Below are positions 21,279-31,300 of a stretch of 64,000 nt of DNA, in pieces; within the stretch, counting starts at the first letter, position 1, and each line of letters starts with the position of its first letter. The DNA comes from Chrysophaeum taylorii (lineage: Eukaryota > Sar > Pelagophyceae > Pelagomonadales > Pelagomonadaceae): the NCBI GenBank assembly GCA_029834535.1, contig JAQMWT010000166.1, positions 113,448 to 177,447 of the forward strand, written 5' to 3'. The notes under the pieces were generated by a model that did not search any database, had not been told where the DNA came from, and saw nothing but the letters and a program-made list of their open reading frames with translations. The translations under genes were made by a program, and so were the position numbers.

Positions 21279-22133
21279 CATGCACCTCCTCGCAGGACAG
21301 CAGCCACAAACAAGACCTGCGCAAGACACCGCTGATACCGCGTTCCTCTCCTCGTTTCCCAAGAGCGCTAGGATGGACTTGAGCTAGATGTTCTCGACGG
21401 ATGAGAGTGTATGCTCACGGTTCGTCATCTCATTGAGCCTTTCCTTGATGACGTTGTTGTGGACATCTACCAGACGCCTTTCCGAGTAGTGCCTCCTCAC
21501 TTGCTCTCCATAGAGCCCTTCTTGATGATGGTCGTCACGGCCTCTAAGAAGTGCTCTGCGCGGTAGTTCGACTTGGGCTGGGTTTTCGTCGGTGTAAAAA
21601 CTCCTGTGTGAGGTTCATCATGCGTGACGACGAAGTCTATAAGCCCATCACGACGAGCAGCGCGCTTAAAGAAGCCGCAGCCCTCTACTTTACACTTGAA
21701 CGACAACGCCGTCGCGGTATTGATCATGTTATGCACGCTGTTGCTTGCCCCCCGTGTCGACCATCTTCTGCTGCAACTCGGCCTCTTCCCGAACGCACAT
21801 ACTAAATTCGGATTTCGTCGGGTAGCGTGAAAGCAGCGAAACGTGGTGCTTGAACATTCTGAGCTGCGACAGCGTACGCGGCGATCTGTCACAGTCGTTA
21901 ACCTTCGTCAGGCCACGCTTGCCGTTCTTGGTGTCGTCGTCGCCCGACGTCAGCGTGATACCAGCACGATCCCGCTCGACCTGAGCGAAGCCCTCGTCGA
22001 TATCGACCTCCTCGTCATCCGTGTCGAAGTCGAAGGACGCTCCGGAGTCACGACGCGACATGCAGAACCTTCAAATGCTTGATCACAGCGGGCCTTGTTT
22101 TGTCAGCGAGCCCTATCCTTGCTTTCCTCAAGC

Positions 22134-22240
22134 ATAAGTTTAGTCAGCCAAGATACGGATTGACTAAACTTAAGTGACCAAACTTGTTGGGGATTTACGG
22201 TGACCAAACATACGTGGTGGTTGGAAACTTGACTTTTCCC
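22134..22240. repeat. Right array of AAGTTTGGTCA-like motifs
   Basis: One direct copy (AAGTTTAGTCA) followed by inverted copies (TGACTAAACTT, TGACCAAACTT, TGACCAAAC, AACTTGAC). The predominant orientation is opposite to that of the left array, as expected for subterminal repeats at the other end of the element. Confidence 0.75.
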
Positions 22241-22258
22241 TATATTTATATATTATGA

Positions 22259-23768
22259 TGGCCTACAACAGCGCTCGTTGGCGTAAGATTTGGACAAGCG
22301 GACAATTGTTTCGCCATTGACTTCATCAAAAACTCGCGGCCATGCATGCACAGCTATTATTACAATGACATCAAACTATTGACTCATAATTTCGATGACT
22401 ATCTTGGCGAATCGAACGCACTCTCACCAGACGTTGTTGTTAACTTTCAGTCGGAGTATCGATCTTATTCTCGGCAGTGTTCGCTGTGGCGAAAGTTCGA
22501 TTTGCGTTGTTGAAGAAGGGTGCCGATGGGAACGCATTGACGGCGGCAAAGTCGTCGCGACCGTCTCAAACGGCCACCACCCTGGCGCATGCGAGGCGAG
22601 CTGAATCTCCACAGGTGTAATAAGGCGTACTGTCTGAATTTGGAACATTCGCGGTCATCCAAGACCTCATCCAGCGGCGGTACTAAAGACGTCAGTGGTC
22701 CGTACTGCAGCCTGGCGATCGCATACGGCATACTACATAAACGTCTGTGGAGTTCCTTCCCCCTGTTGGGACAAAACGCGAGGGGAGTCAGACGCGGTCT
22801 CGAGGAAGACATGAGTCCCCTCTTAGCAGTCGACATTTAAAGACATGAGTCGTGGGTGTCAAGAAAGACATGAGTCATGGATGTGGTACACTAAAAAATT
22901 CACGGCTGTCGAAAAAAAGACGCTCTCGCGTACACCTGTGCCCCCTTGGCTGGCACCTGTTCCATGGAAATACATTGCACGACAAACTCCGCACCCTTTG
23001 CAGATCATTGCGTTGCCAAATTTACTCATACGCGTTGCCCGGATCCGTTTTAACCGGCCATCGCCGCCTGTTCTCCGGCTGAGTTTGGTTGCTCATCGCC
23101 GCCGCCAATTGTCGTCGTTTATTCTGTGGCACTTCCAGCTCGTCGTCGGCGTCGTCTAAAGTACAGAGTCTTGAATCCCGCTTACTACGCCGGTCCACGA
23201 GCGTCGACAAGACAATTATGCACGTTGTGACATGTCTACGGTAGTGGGCGGGCTTGCATTTCTCCGTTTCGGATCTCTGCTCAAATCATTGTGCTCTTGC
23301 ACGTGGGCTGGGGCGCACATCATTAGCGCGGGAGGGACGCTCGCTCGTCCCGTTTGGACAGCATCGTAAAACCGAGTGATGGACGGAAAACCGCACGACA
23401 TGTTTTTGTTGTTCCTCTTCGACAGGGGGGTCTGTCTGCAGTGGCGGGAACAAAGAAGCAAGCAAACGCGAGGTCCTTCACTGGTTCAAAGGTTTCGCGC
23501 CAAGGAAGGTCCGTGGTGGCAAGGAGGGAAGAAGCTGCTACCGAGAAAACATGAATGACGGCTCCAGCTGCGCCTCCATTCGCCAGCGCCGATTCATAAT
23601 CACGGGATGTAATTAAAGTTATGATTTTTTCGTTGAAAGCTCTTTTCATGAGAGGGGTGTGCTTTAATGTGGCTGGACGTTGTCGGAAGTGTGGGTATCC
23701 CGTTCAGGTGAGGCCTGCGTTCGTACTGCGAAAGGGTCGATCGTTGCGAAAACCCTTGAAGTGTTGAG
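22259..23768. other. Gene-poor region right of the Mutator-like element
   Basis: No intact gene. A 12-bp motif, AAGACATGAGTC, occurs three times (about 22806, 22840 and 22865). Short ordinary-looking open stretches (minus strand 23022-23210 and 23323-23649) have no recognisable motif and look like eroded coding DNA. Confidence 0.45.
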
Positions 23769-25307
23769 ATGGGTTGTGCATCCAAGTGGGTCGCGCTAGT
23801 TTGGAGCGGTCATCAGGTTGCGGCGTCCCTGCGCGGGCGGCGGCTCGGGGTGTCGCGGGGCGCGGGATTCGGCGACGCGGTGGCGACCGTGGTGTGCATA
23901 GGGCTCGCCGCGACAGCCGCGGGGCTGACGATGGGTATAGTGAGTCTCGACGCTCTCGAGCTGCGCGTTGTGATGCGCACCGGAACGGCTGCCGAGCAGC
24001 GGTACGCCTCGCGGTTGCTACCATTGGTGGATCGCGAACCGCGGCACCAGGTTCTCGTGACGCTGCTGTTGCTGAACTCGGTGGCGAACGAAGCCATGCC
24101 AATATTTCTGGACGCCCTCGTGCCGTCGTGGGCCGCCATCGTCGTCTCGGTAACCGCGGTGCTGTTTTTCGGGGAAATTATGCCCTCGGCTATCTTCACG
24201 GGGCCCCAGAAGCTGCGCGTCGCGGCGACGTTCTCGCCCGTCGTCGTCCTGGCCGTGTTTCTACTGTGGCCTATCGCGTGGCCGATAGCCGTCGTTTTGG
24301 ACCGGTGTCTCCCGGAGGACGCCGAGAAGCGGTATACTTCGCGCCAGGAGGTGCGCGCCTTGGTCGACGTCCAGCGCGACGACGCGCACGAGAATTCGGT
24401 TCCGGAACCTTTTTCGGAAGACGAGGCCGACCTCGTGAGGGGTGCCATGTCCTTGAGCACCACGAGCGTGGCGGACGTCATGGTGCCGCGGGACCGCGTC
24501 TTTACGCTTTCCGCCGATCAGGAGCTCTCGACGGCAGTCGTGCGAGCTATCTACGACGCGGGATTCTCGCGCATACCCGTCGTCGACGAAGACCGGGTGT
24601 TTACGGGCAAGTACTTGCTGGTCAAGGACGTCCTTCTCGACATCGCCGCCAACGCGCCCAAGCGGATCGGTGCGCTCCCGATGCGCGACCCCGTCTGGAT
24701 CCACCCCGACCACTCTCTCTTCGACCTCATCAACGAGTTCCAGACGGGCAAGACTCACATGGCCTTCGTCTCCGAAAAGCCGCCCTCGGACTCGCAACGT
24801 CCAATGCGCGTCAAGCTGCTCTCGGGGATCCTCAAGCACCAGCTCTCCCGCGCTTCGAGTAGTGTGCCGCCCTCGCGCCACGTTCTCGGCATCCTCACGC
24901 TCGAGGACGTCCTCGAGCAGATCCTCACCGAGCCCATCTACGACGAGGCCGACCGCGCGAACGCGTCCGAGGTCATACGCAACTTTGTCAAAAATATCGC
25001 GCTTCCCAGGCTCCGCGAGCTCCGCAAATTGCCACCCTCCTCGTTGCTTCAAAAGGACGCCGCCGCCGCCGTCGCCGCGGACACGCCCCTCCTCAGACGC
25101 CTGGGCAGCAGCTCCGCGAGCGGCACGGCCCCGGGCACGGTCCCGCCCCGCGTGCGCCGCGCGGCCTTCTCCGAGAGCTCCCCGCGACGCCCGCGGACCA
25201 AGCCCCGCTCCTCCTCGGCCGAGATTCCCCTTCCCCCTCGGCCCCTCCCGACGTCCTCCTCCTACCGCGCGATTCGGCGCCCCCCCCCCACCACCAATCT
25301 GGTCTAG
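23769..25307 (+). CDS. CNNM/CorC-family transporter (DUF21 plus CBS pair)
   Basis: A 512-residue protein. The N-terminal DUF21 membrane region (about 35-195) has AAGLTMGIVSLDALELRV, LVTLLLLNSVANEAMPIF and FFGEIMPSAIFTGPQ, all close to the CNNM/ancient conserved domain protein consensus, with about four hydrophobic segments. A CBS pair follows (about 236-390): VADVMVPRDRVFTLS, FSRIPVVDEDRVFTG, then HVLGILTLEDVLEQILTEPI. The Ser/Pro/Arg-rich tail is likely cytosolic and disordered. The family handles Mg2+ or other divalent cations across plasma or organelle membranes. The start is the ATG at 23769, which leaves a short leader before the first membrane span. No intron. It is co-directional with the Tudor-repeat gene 40 bp downstream. 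Confidence 0.88.
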   Translation: MGCASKWVALVWSGHQVAASLRGRRLGVSRGAGFGDAVATVVCIGLAATAAGLTMGIVSLDALELRVVMRTGTAAEQRYASRLLPLVDREPRHQVLVTLLLLNSVANEAMPIFLDALVPSWAAIVVSVTAVLFFGEIMPSAIFTGPQKLRVAATFSPVVVLAVFLLWPIAWPIAVVLDRCLPEDAEKRYTSRQEVRALVDVQRDDAHENSVPEPFSEDEADLVRGAMSLSTTSVADVMVPRDRVFTLSADQELSTAVVRAIYDAGFSRIPVVDEDRVFTGKYLLVKDVLLDIAANAPKRIGALPMRDPVWIHPDHSLFDLINEFQTGKTHMAFVSEKPPSDSQRPMRVKLLSGILKHQLSRASSSVPPSRHVLGILTLEDVLEQILTEPIYDEADRANASEVIRNFVKNIALPRLRELRKLPPSSLLQKDAAAAVAADTPLLRRLGSSSASGTAPGTVPPRVRRAAFSESSPRRPRTKPRSSSAEIPLPPRPLPTSSSYRAIRRPPPTTNLV

Positions 25308-25348
25308 TCGTTGAGCGGTTGTTGTGTCGGTTATTTATTTATTACACT

Positions 25349-28300
25349 ATGAACGGCGCTACTACTACAATTGCGAAGCGCGGCCAGAGCCAGAGCCAGC
25401 CCCCGCCCTGCAAGCGGAACGTCGAGCAGCGCGCCAACGACATCCTGGCCATGGCGCGCGCGCTCGTGCACCGCGGCGAGAAGCCCCTGCGTCGCAACAA
25501 GACCTCTCCTCGCCGCTTCCAAGGCGCCGGCAGGTCAGTCGACGAGTGCCGGGCCCAGGCGCACGTGGCCCTGGCCTCCCTCAAGCGCCACGACTGGAGC
25601 TCCAAGACGATGCGCGAGGTCCTGTCGGACCGAGGATGCGACCCCGAGATAGAGACGCCCGTGGTCGAGGGGGGGCTCCTCGACCTCACGTCGAACGACG
25701 CGTTCGACCGCCGCGACGACCGCTTCTCGGGGCTGCTCGCCTTTGGCGAGTCCGGCATGACGAGGCTCGAGGAACTTGTGGAGGCGGCGATGGCCGCGTC
25801 GGAGCGAGCCGCCGCCGAGCGGCGGCCATCGAGATGCGCGAGCATTCTGACGGCTCGCGGCCTCGTCCACGTCGCTTGCGACGTCGTCTCGCGCGCGAGC
25901 GCGACGCTGAGCGTGAGCGCCGAACGATCGGTCGTGCTGAGAGCCGCGAGCGACGGCGACACCCGCTTCGTCGGGATGGTCGTCGCCGACGCCACCGACG
26001 CCGCCGTGCCCGCGCCGGACGGACCGACCAGACAATTTCTCGCCGAGTACGGCGACTTTCCGGTCTACCTGGTTACCCGCGACCTTCAGGCAAAGCGTGT
26101 CTCGACGCACGAGCTCTTTCCATTGAGGCCGCCGCCGCCTTGGACGTCGTCATCGCCCAGCAGCCCTCCTCCGAGGAGTCCTTCTTCTTCTTCTCCTCCT
26201 CCGACGAAGAGGAGGAGGAAAAAGAGCAGCCCCGAGGAGTGGACGGTCGCCGACGTCGGCGCGTGGCTCGAGGCGGACGTCGGACTTCCCGAGTACGTGT
26301 CGATCTTCGGCAGGGCCAAGGTCAACGGCGCCTTGCTCCTCAAGCTCGAATCCCGCGACCTCGAGGACACCCTCGAGGTCAAGCACGCGCTGCACCGCCG
26401 CAAGATCCTCGCCGCGATCGAGGACGTGGTCGAGACTGACTACGAGCTCGCGTGCGACGAGAGCGACATCGACGAATTCGTCAACGGCCTCGACAAGGAC
26501 AGGGTGCGCGCCGTCGCGAGACTCAAGGTCGCCTTTGACGAACACGCGCGCGTTCTTCGCGATGATGATGAAGATGGCCCCCGGCTCCTCGACGCCGACG
26601 GACTCGAGCGCGCTCTCGTTCGACTCGGTCGCAACGTCGACGCGCCTCGCGTCAAGGACTGGCTCGTCCACGACGGCCGTCGGCTCGCGTTTCTCGACTT
26701 CGTCGACGTCTACGTCGACCTCTTCTCCCGGGAGGATCCCGACCTCAAAATGCGCGATCACAAGGCCAAGGCCCTCTCCCAGCGCGTCAGGCTCCTCGCT
26801 AACGGTCACGTCCATCTCGCCGACGAAAAAATCAACAAACGCCAGGATGATGAGGAGAAGGAATATTATTCGTCGGAGGACGACGAGACGAATCGCCGCC
26901 GCCGTCGCGCGAAGAAGGCAGCGCGCGCGGCCGACGAAACCTTAGGGTCCGTGCGGCGGCTTGCCGAGCTCAAGCAGACCTTTGATCGCTTCGCGATCGC
27001 CGACCTCGTCACGGGTGCCGAGGCCGTCCAAGCCCTGACCGAACTCGGCTCGACCCTCCCGCGCAAAGTCGTCTCGGCGTACCTCCGAGAGCGCGGCTTT
27101 TACGGGCTCCAGCGCGACATGAGCTTCTTTGAATTTCTTCGCGCTTTTGCAGCTTTGGAGCTCGAAGACCGGGCGCAGGTTGCCGCGCTCAGGACGGCGC
27201 AACGCAGAGCTAGGGCGATGGCCTGGTCGAGCGACGACGACGACGACGACGTCGTCAACTCGGACGAATCAGATTCAGTCGACCGCCGCATCTCGCGCGC
27301 CACGAGCAAGCCCTACACCATCACCTCGATGCGCCGCGGGCACCGCCGTCGCTTTCGGACCCCTCCAAGGCGAACGGTCGATTCGTCGGACGACTCGCCG
27401 CGCCGCGCAAAGTCGACGTCTCCGCGTCACTGCAGCAGCAGCCGAAAACGCAAAACATCTCCCGACGACTTTAAGGAGGGCGACCTGATCGAGGCGCGCT
27501 ACCACGGAAAAGACAAGTGGTTCCCGGGGATTGTCCGGCGCGCGAGGGCCGACAACACCTACGACGTCGAATACGACGACGGCGACAAGGAAATGGGCGT
27601 CGACGCGGACGTGGTGAGAAAGCGACGTCGCCGTTCCCCCCGTCTGCGCGCGGGGGACCGCGTCGACGCGAGGTATCGTGGCAAATCTAAGGCGTACGCG
27701 GGACGAATCACGAGGGACCGCGGCGACGGCACCTACGACATTGACTACGATGACGGCGAGAAGGAAAAGCGCGTTCGAGAAGAGCTAATCACCCTCAACC
27801 ACTCCTCCGACTCGGACGCAACAGCAGCAGACCACAAGGATCGCGACAGAAAGCAGCGGCTTCTCGTCGTAGGGGACAAGGTCGAAGCGCGGTACCGCGG
27901 GCGGTCAAAGTACTACCCGGCTCGAATATCGCGCGTCCACGCCGATGGCACCTACGACCTCGACTACGATGACGGCGAGAAGGAAAAGTGCGTCGATGCC
28001 ACAACGGTGAAAGCACTCGCTGGCGGGTCTGCGAGAAGCCCAAAAAAAATCGCCAACGGCGACGACTATTTTGTCCAGGGCGACAGAGTCAAAGCGCGGT
28101 TTCGTGGACGCGAAAGGTACTATCCTGGTCGAATCGCCCGAGACCGCGGCGACGGGACGTACGACGTCCGCTACGACGACGGGGAGAAGGAAACGCGAGT
28201 GCGTGCCGAGCTCATCCGTGGTCTCGTCGACAAGGAGCTCGCCGAGGATGACGGCGGCGGCATGAGTGTCGGGGACAAAGTCGAAGCGCGATACAAGGGC

Positions 28301-31300
28301 AAAGACAGATATTACCCGGGTGTTATTGACCGCGTTCACGCGGATGGCACTTACGATATAACGTACGACGACGGCGACAAAGAGAAGCGCGTAGACAGCA
28401 AGCTCGTCCGCCCGGCGGTGTCGTCGAGTCGCTCGTCGTCGCGGCATTCGCCGTCATCTTCGAGACACGGGGGCTTCCGTGTGGGCGACAAGATTGAGGC
28501 GAGGTATCGTGGGCGCTCGAAGTACTATCCCGGCGCCATTGCTCGTGTTCACGCCGATGGGACGTATGACGTCGACTACGACGACGGCGAAAAAGAGGAC
28601 CGAATACGAGAGGGACACATCAGGATCCTCGATGTGCCGCGCTCTGCACGAGGGGGCCGGCTTAGGGAAGGAGATCGCGTCGAGGCGAGGTATCGCGGCC
28701 GCTCCAAAGCCTATCCTGGCCGCATTGCACGCGACAGAGACGACGGCACGTACGACGTCGACTACGATGACGGAGAGAAAGAGACGCGGGTGCGAGAGGA
28801 GCTCATAACCAAGCTCTCCTCCTCCGAAGAAGGACCGCGTTCAGCGCAACGCGGGCGCCTGCGAGAAGGCGACCGAGTCGAGGCAAGGTATCGCGGTCGC
28901 TCCAAGGCCTATCCTGGGCGCATCGCTCGCGACCGCGGCGACGGCACCTACGACGTCGACTATGACGATGGTGAAAAAGAGACGAATGTCCGTGAAGAGC
29001 TTATCACGATGCTCAGCTGTGATCGCCGTGACAGCTTCGACGATCACCCCCGCGACGGAAAGTTCAACGTGGGAGACAAGGTCGACGCCAAGTATAGAGG
29101 TCGATCCAAGTTTTATCCAGGCCGCATTGCCCGTGTTCGTGCTGACGGCACCTACGATATCGAATACGACGACGGTGAGAAGGAGAGTCGGTTGCTCGGA
29201 GAGTACATCAAGCTCATCGACGGGTCATTGAGTGCTCGAGGCCGAAACAAAATGCGGGAGGGCGCCAAAGTCGAAGCCCGCTATCGAGGGCGATCAAAAT
29301 TCTATCCTGGGCGCATCGCTCGCGACCGTGGCGATGGTACGTTTGATATCGACTACGACGATGGAGAGAAGGAAACGCGCGTATCGGAGGAGCTAATCAA
29401 ATTGTTGCCTGGTTCGAGTCCGCGCTCGCCGCGCGGCCGGCTGCGAGAAGGTGACCGCGTCGAGGCGAGGTACCGTGGACGATCCAAGGTCTACCCAGGT
29501 CGCATAGCGCGCGACTGTGGCGATGGGACGTACGACATCGACTATGATGATGGCGAGAAAGAAACACGCGTGCGACAAGAGCTTATTACAAAGCTCGACA
29601 TTGACCGAAGGGATAGCATCGACGATGATGACCGTCGCGATTCAAAGTTCAACGTGGGCGACCCGATCGATGCCAAGTACAGGGGACGATCGAAATACTA
29701 TCCCGGGCGCATCTCCCGTGTGCACGCTGATGGCACGTACGATGTCGACTACGATGATGGGGAGAAGGAGAGCCGCGTGACGTTAAATTACATCAAGCGC
29801 AGGGACAATATCAAGAGCCCTCGCGGTAGGAAACTCGTCGAAGGTGATAAGATCGAGGCGCGTTACCGTGGACGATCCAAGTTCTATCCTGGGCGCATCG
29901 CTCGTGACCGTGGCGATGGTACTTTTGATGTCGACTACGACGATGGAGAGAAGGAAACGCGCGTGTCCGAAGACCTTATCAGGCTGCGCCCTGGTTCGAG
30001 TCCGCGCTCGCCGCGCGGCCGGCTGCGAGAAGGCGACCGCGTCGAGGCAAGGTACCGTGGACGATCCAAGGTCTACCCAGGTCGCATAGCGCGCGACCGT
30101 GGCGATGGGACGTACGACATCGACTATGACGATGGCGAGAAAGAAACACGCGTGCGACAAGAGCTCATTTCAAAGCTCGAAAATGAGCGAAGGGATAGCA
30201 TCGACGATGATGACCGTCGCGATTCAAAGTTCAACGTGGGCGACCCGATCGATGCCAAGTACAGGGGACGATCGAAATACTATCCCGGGCGCATCTCCCG
30301 TGTGCACGCTGATGGCACGTACGATGTCGACTACGATGATGGGGAGAAGGAGAGCCGCGTGACGTTAAATTACATCAAGCGCAGGGACAATATCAAGAGC
30401 CCTCGCGGTAGGAAACTCGTCGAAGGTGATAAGATCGAGGCGCGTTACCGTGGACGATCCAAGTTCTATCCTGGGCGCATCGCTCGTGACCGTGGCGATG
30501 GTACTTTTGATGTCGACTACGACGATGGAGAGAAGGAAACGCGCGTGTCCGAAGACCTTATCAGGCTGCGCCCTGGTTCGAGTCCGCGCTCGCCGCGCGG
30601 CCGGCTGCGAGAAGGCGACCGCGTCGAGGCAAGGTACCGTGGACGATCCAAGGTCTACCCAGGTCGCATAGCGCGCGACCGTGGCGATGGGACGTACGAC
30701 ATCGACTATGATGATGGCGAGAAAGAAACACGCGTGCGACAAGAGCTTATTACAAAGCTCGACATTGACCGAAGGGATAGCATCGACGATGATGACCGTC
30801 GCGATTCAAAGTTCAACGTGGGCGACCCGATCGATGCCAAGTACAGGGGACGATCGAAATACTACCCCGGGCACATCGCCCGTGTGCACGCTGATGGCAC
30901 GTACGATGTCGACTACGATGATGGGGAGAAGGAGAGCCGCGTGCCGCTAAATTACATCAAGCGCAGGGACAATATCAAGAGCCCTCGCGGTAGGAAACTC
31001 GTCGAAGGTGATAAGATCGAGGCGCGTTACGGTGGACGATCCAAGTTCTATCCTGGGCGCATCGCTCGTGACCGTGGCGATGGTACTTTTGATGTCGACT
31101 ACGACGATGGAGAGAAGGAAACGCGCGTGTCCGAAGACCTTATCAGGCTGCGCCCTGGTTCGAGTCCGCGCTCGCCTCGCGGCCGGCTGCGAGAAGGTGA
31201 CCGCGTCGAGGCGAGGTACCGTGGACGATCCAAGGTCTACCCAGGTCGCATAGCGCGAGACTGTGGCGATGGGACGTACGACATCGACTATGATGATGGC

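Larger units (their letters stand above)
18425..22061 (-). pseudogene. MULE transposase gene, broken by frameshifts and stops
   Basis: The gene reads from ATG 22061. The acidic N-terminus runs to about 21770, then a WRKY/GCM1-like zinc finger (FKCKVEGCGFFKR ... THDEPHTG). The MULE/DDE region, at about 20993-20440, has FIDGAHCLD and IVQDFQKGG with spaced Asp residues. A later exon (20317-19874) has GTSTNNPAEAFNKKHINARL. The SWIM-type finger (CSCGNYAFSRLPCVCMIG) lies in 19675-18830, followed by a basic tail and Thr-Glu-Pro-Pro repeats, then a Tudor-like piece (18742-18425). Introns look real: one donor GTGAGT at about 20456 and one acceptor CTCATAG at about 20994. Decay signs are a frame change in a six-G run near 21750, another just before 21497, and an in-frame TAG near 21388. 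Confidence 0.7.
17362..22258 (-). mobile_element. Decayed Mutator-like (MULE) DNA transposon
   Basis: A roughly 4.9 kb element. The ends are imperfect inverted repeats: the left end (17362-17391) and the reverse complement of the right end (22225-22258) both begin TCATA, continue AT-rich, then GGGA, then GTCAAGTTT. A 5-bp direct repeat, TGGCC, abuts both ends (17357-17361 and 22259-22263). This is shorter than the usual 8-11 bp MULE target-site duplication. Inside is a minus-strand transposase relic with a zinc-finger N-terminus, MULE domain and SWIM finger. Both ends and one internal intron carry arrays of AAGTTTGGTCA-like motifs. Coding frames are broken, so the copy is probably non-autonomous now. 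The assignment rests on the protein motifs; the boundaries are inferred. Confidence 0.7.

Noticed and set aside
25319-25348. Upstream extension of the Tudor-repeat protein
   Set aside because: No ATG; the frame opens with TTG just after the CNNM stop. The ATG at 25349 is the first in frame.
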